From NCBI GenBank assembly GCA_007123695.1, contig SLGN01000095.1, positions 1 through 16,271 on the forward strand: DNA of 16,271 bases, given 5' to 3'. The number at the start of each line of letters is the position of its first letter. The first letter of the stretch is position 1. Source of the DNA: Verrucomicrobiales bacterium. Lineage in GTDB: Bacteria > Verrucomicrobiota > Verrucomicrobiia > Verrucomicrobiales > DEV007. A program made the translations under genes and the position numbers. Below, in pieces: positions 15,010-16,271 of the stretch. The notes under the pieces were generated by a model that did not search any database, was not told the DNA's origin, and saw only the letters and a program-made list of their open reading frames with translations.

Positions 15010-15783
15010 TCAGTCCCGGTCTTCCCCGGCTTCCCCGGCTTCCCCGGCTTCCCCGGCTTCCCCGGCTTCCCCGGCTTCCCCGTCCTCGTCGGGGTCGAGG
15101 GGCGGCTGGTATTCGAGCTTCTCGTTGAGGATCAGGGAAAGCTCGACCTCTCCGCTCTTTGGGTTCTCGAAGAGGAAGCCGAGGTAGTGGACGGGCTTGT
15201 CGACCTCGAATTCGGCAAGCAGGCCGCCCCGGCGGGTGATGCGGACTTCGTCGCCGACGGCGAGGGGCATGCGGTGGGCCTCGCGCGGAACGAGGGTCAC
15301 GGGAATCCGGGAAACTTCGACGCCGACGAGGGGCTCGCCCAGCAGGGAAACCAGGCTGAGGCGCGGTCCCGCAGCCTCGTCGGCCTCGACGAGAACGGTG
15401 TAGCGCAGGCGGACCTCGCGGCTTCCGTCGCCGCGCTCCCGGATCTCGTCGTAGCAGATCACCGCAAGGGTGCGTCCGTTCTCGACCTGCACCGCGCCGG
15501 AGACGCGGGAGGGCTTGGCGTCGGGATTCTCCAAAGTGAAGGTGTGGGCCCCGGGCACGATGGCGAGAATTCCCGAACCCTCGCCCGGGGGCACGGGACC
15601 GCCTCCGGCGAGGCCGAAGCCGCCGAAGTCAATGCGGGTCGGTCCGGGGAGGGCGACGAGGTTCAGGATGTTGACGAAGCCGGCCTGGGGCGCCGCCGTC
15701 TCCTGGGCGGACAGCGGAGCCGCGGCGAAAATCGCGGCGGCAAAGGCGGCAAAGGCGGCGGCGAGGAACGGAGGCGGCTTCAT
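15010..15783 (-). CDS. Exported protein of unknown function with C-terminal Gly-Glu-Ala repeat
   Basis: A 257-residue protein that I do not recognise. It has an Ala-rich signal peptide (cleavage likely after PLSA, residue 26). The mature part is rich in beta-strand-like segments: GFVNILNLVALPGPTRIDFG (35-54), GILAIVPGAHTFTLEN (71-86) and RTLAVICYDEI (104-114). That layout is faintly like DUF4397-type beta-sandwich proteins, but this is only a weak impression. The C-terminus is acidic and consists of six GEA triplets (235-252) ending GEDRD. The repeat is coded by a 9-bp tandem DNA repeat. It begins 19 bases after the stop of the gene upstream on the same strand, so the two are probably co-transcribed. 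A cell-surface or periplasmic role is likely from the signal peptide. Confidence 0.75.
   Translation of the reverse strand: MKPPPFLAAAFAAFAAAIFAAAPLSAQETAAPQAGFVNILNLVALPGPTRIDFGGFGLAGGGPVPPGEGSGILAIVPGAHTFTLENPDAKPSRVSGAVQVENGRTLAVICYDEIRERGDGSREVRLRYTVLVEADEAAGPRLSLVSLLGEPLVGVEVSRIPVTLVPREAHRMPLAVGDEVRITRRGGLLAEFEVDKPVHYLGFLFENPKSGEVELSLILNEKLEYQPPLDPDEDGEAGEAGEAGEAGEAGEAGEDRD
15021..15082. repeat. 9-bp tandem repeat (CTTCCCCGG, about 6.9 copies)
   Basis: Six perfect copies of CTTCCCCGG and a seventh lacking only its last base lie head to tail within the 3' end of the exported-protein gene. Because the unit is a multiple of three, copy changes alter the number of GEA triplets without shifting the frame. 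It lies just downstream of the methyltransferase stop, in the convergent region. Confidence 0.95.
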
Positions 15784-15802
15784 GCAGGTGCTGGGGGTGG
15801 GC

Positions 15803-16271
15803 TCAAAGGGTGCGCGACGAGACGGTCTCGGCCCACACCCGCCGGATGGCGCCGTCGGGTCCGCGCAGGGGGCGCAGGAAGACCTCGTGGACGCGGCGGA
15901 CCCGGCCGACGACTTCGCCGGTGCGGTGGTGGTAGACCTCGGCGGCGGTGTAGATGCGGAAATGCCGGCTCGACAGGGTGGTCGTGTTGAAAAGCCGGGC
16001 GAAGGGCTCTTCGGCTTCGGCGTCGTTGTGGTGGTCGGGGAGGCCGCCGTGCCGCTCGACCAGTTCGGAAAAGACGCGGGCGAGATGGGAGGGCCCGAGG
16101 AAGGGTCGGGCCGCCATCAGCCCCTCGGCGATGGCGGGCACGGCCTCTTCGGCGAGGGCGCTGCGCAGCGTCCCGCTTTGCCCCTCGCGCGCATAGCGCG
16201 GACTGTCGAAGCGATCCTCCTCGAGGCGCAGGTCGCAGGAGACGGAGGGGCCGCGCAGCAGCGTCTCGACC
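15803..16271 (-). CDS. C-terminal part of an unknown, probably larger protein (5' end outside window)
   Basis: The minus frame is open from the right edge down to the TGA at 15803, so at least 155 residues are coded and the start lies outside. A GTG at 16141 is in frame but is not needed as a start, because coding-like sequence continues upstream (SGTLRSALAEEAV). The visible part ends with TTTLSSRHFRIYTAAEVYHH, then RVRRVHEVFLRPLRG and WAETVSSRTL. This resembles in general style the C-termini of pseudopilin-like or Verru_Chthon cassette proteins of Verrucomicrobiota, where a strand-rich tail follows an FRI motif, but that is a low-confidence impression. It is followed after 19 bases by the exported-protein gene, so both likely share a transcript. 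Frame openness is certain; function is not known. Confidence 0.6.
   Translation of the reverse strand, partial: VETLLRGPSVSCDLRLEEDRFDSPRYAREGQSGTLRSALAEEAVPAIAEGLMAARPFLGPSHLARVFSELVERHGGLPDHHNDAEAEEPFARLFNTTTLSSRHFRIYTAAEVYHHRTGEVVGRVRRVHEVFLRPLRGPDGAIRRVWAETVSSRTL

Noticed and set aside
15021..15082. Tandem repeat as a CRISPR array
   Set aside because: Units are 9 bp and contiguous with no spacers, and they lie in a coding frame.
16139..16141. GTG at 16139-16141 as the start of a 112-residue gene
   Set aside because: The frame continues open with coding-like sequence to the window edge, so the gene more likely begins outside.

Overview
The window is GC-rich, bacterial and densely coded, on both strands. 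Most likely it comes from the chromosome of a Verrucomicrobiota-type (PVC group) bacterium. That is an inference from gene content: a PUR-family nucleic-acid-binding protein beside YicC, an oversized TatC, exported sialidases, and an unfinished exported protein at the right edge. There is no rRNA, tRNA, CRISPR array or recognisable insertion sequence to settle the taxonomy.

Layout. (1) 1-439, minus: a PUR-family protein followed by the start of yicC, probably one transcript. (2) 696-2543, plus: a TatC of about 615 residues with an enlarged periplasmic loop, a His/Asp-rich tail and a C-terminal double helix-hairpin-helix domain. (3) 2544-2945: a lower-GC, gene-poor patch containing an 11-bp tandem repeat. 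(4) 2946-3921, minus: an exported thioredoxin and a bifunctional-nuclease (BFN/DUF151) family protein. (5) 4021-9030, minus: a compact ABC - HlyD - TolC operon of type I secretion layout. Its ABC subunit carries a C39-like N-terminal domain, a His/Gly-rich linker and a nucleotide-binding domain that has lost several key catalytic residues. (6) 9156-11021, plus: a P1B-type metal ATPase with a TPCP transport motif, divergent from the ABC operon. (7) 11076-13523, minus: two tandem secreted sialidase/BNR-repeat proteins. (8) 13665-15002, plus: a DUF3365 haem-type lipoprotein followed by a methyltransferase with a signal peptide. (9) 15010-16271, minus: an exported protein of unknown function ending in a Gly-Glu-Ala repeat, preceded by the C-terminal part of a larger unknown protein.

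How the genes may work together. The ABC operon and the metal ATPase share a 125-bp divergent control region. The His-rich linker of the ABC protein sits next to an ATPase whose motifs (TPCP and QEFID) resemble the P1B-5 group linked to Ni/Fe, so a metal-handling unit is a reasonable hypothesis. The intact export channel (adaptor plus outer-membrane factor) paired with a seemingly ATPase-dead ABC subunit is the most unusual system here. The TatC fusion is the second. The sialidases suggest use of sialylated glycans outside the cell, but no sialic acid uptake or catabolism genes are visible.
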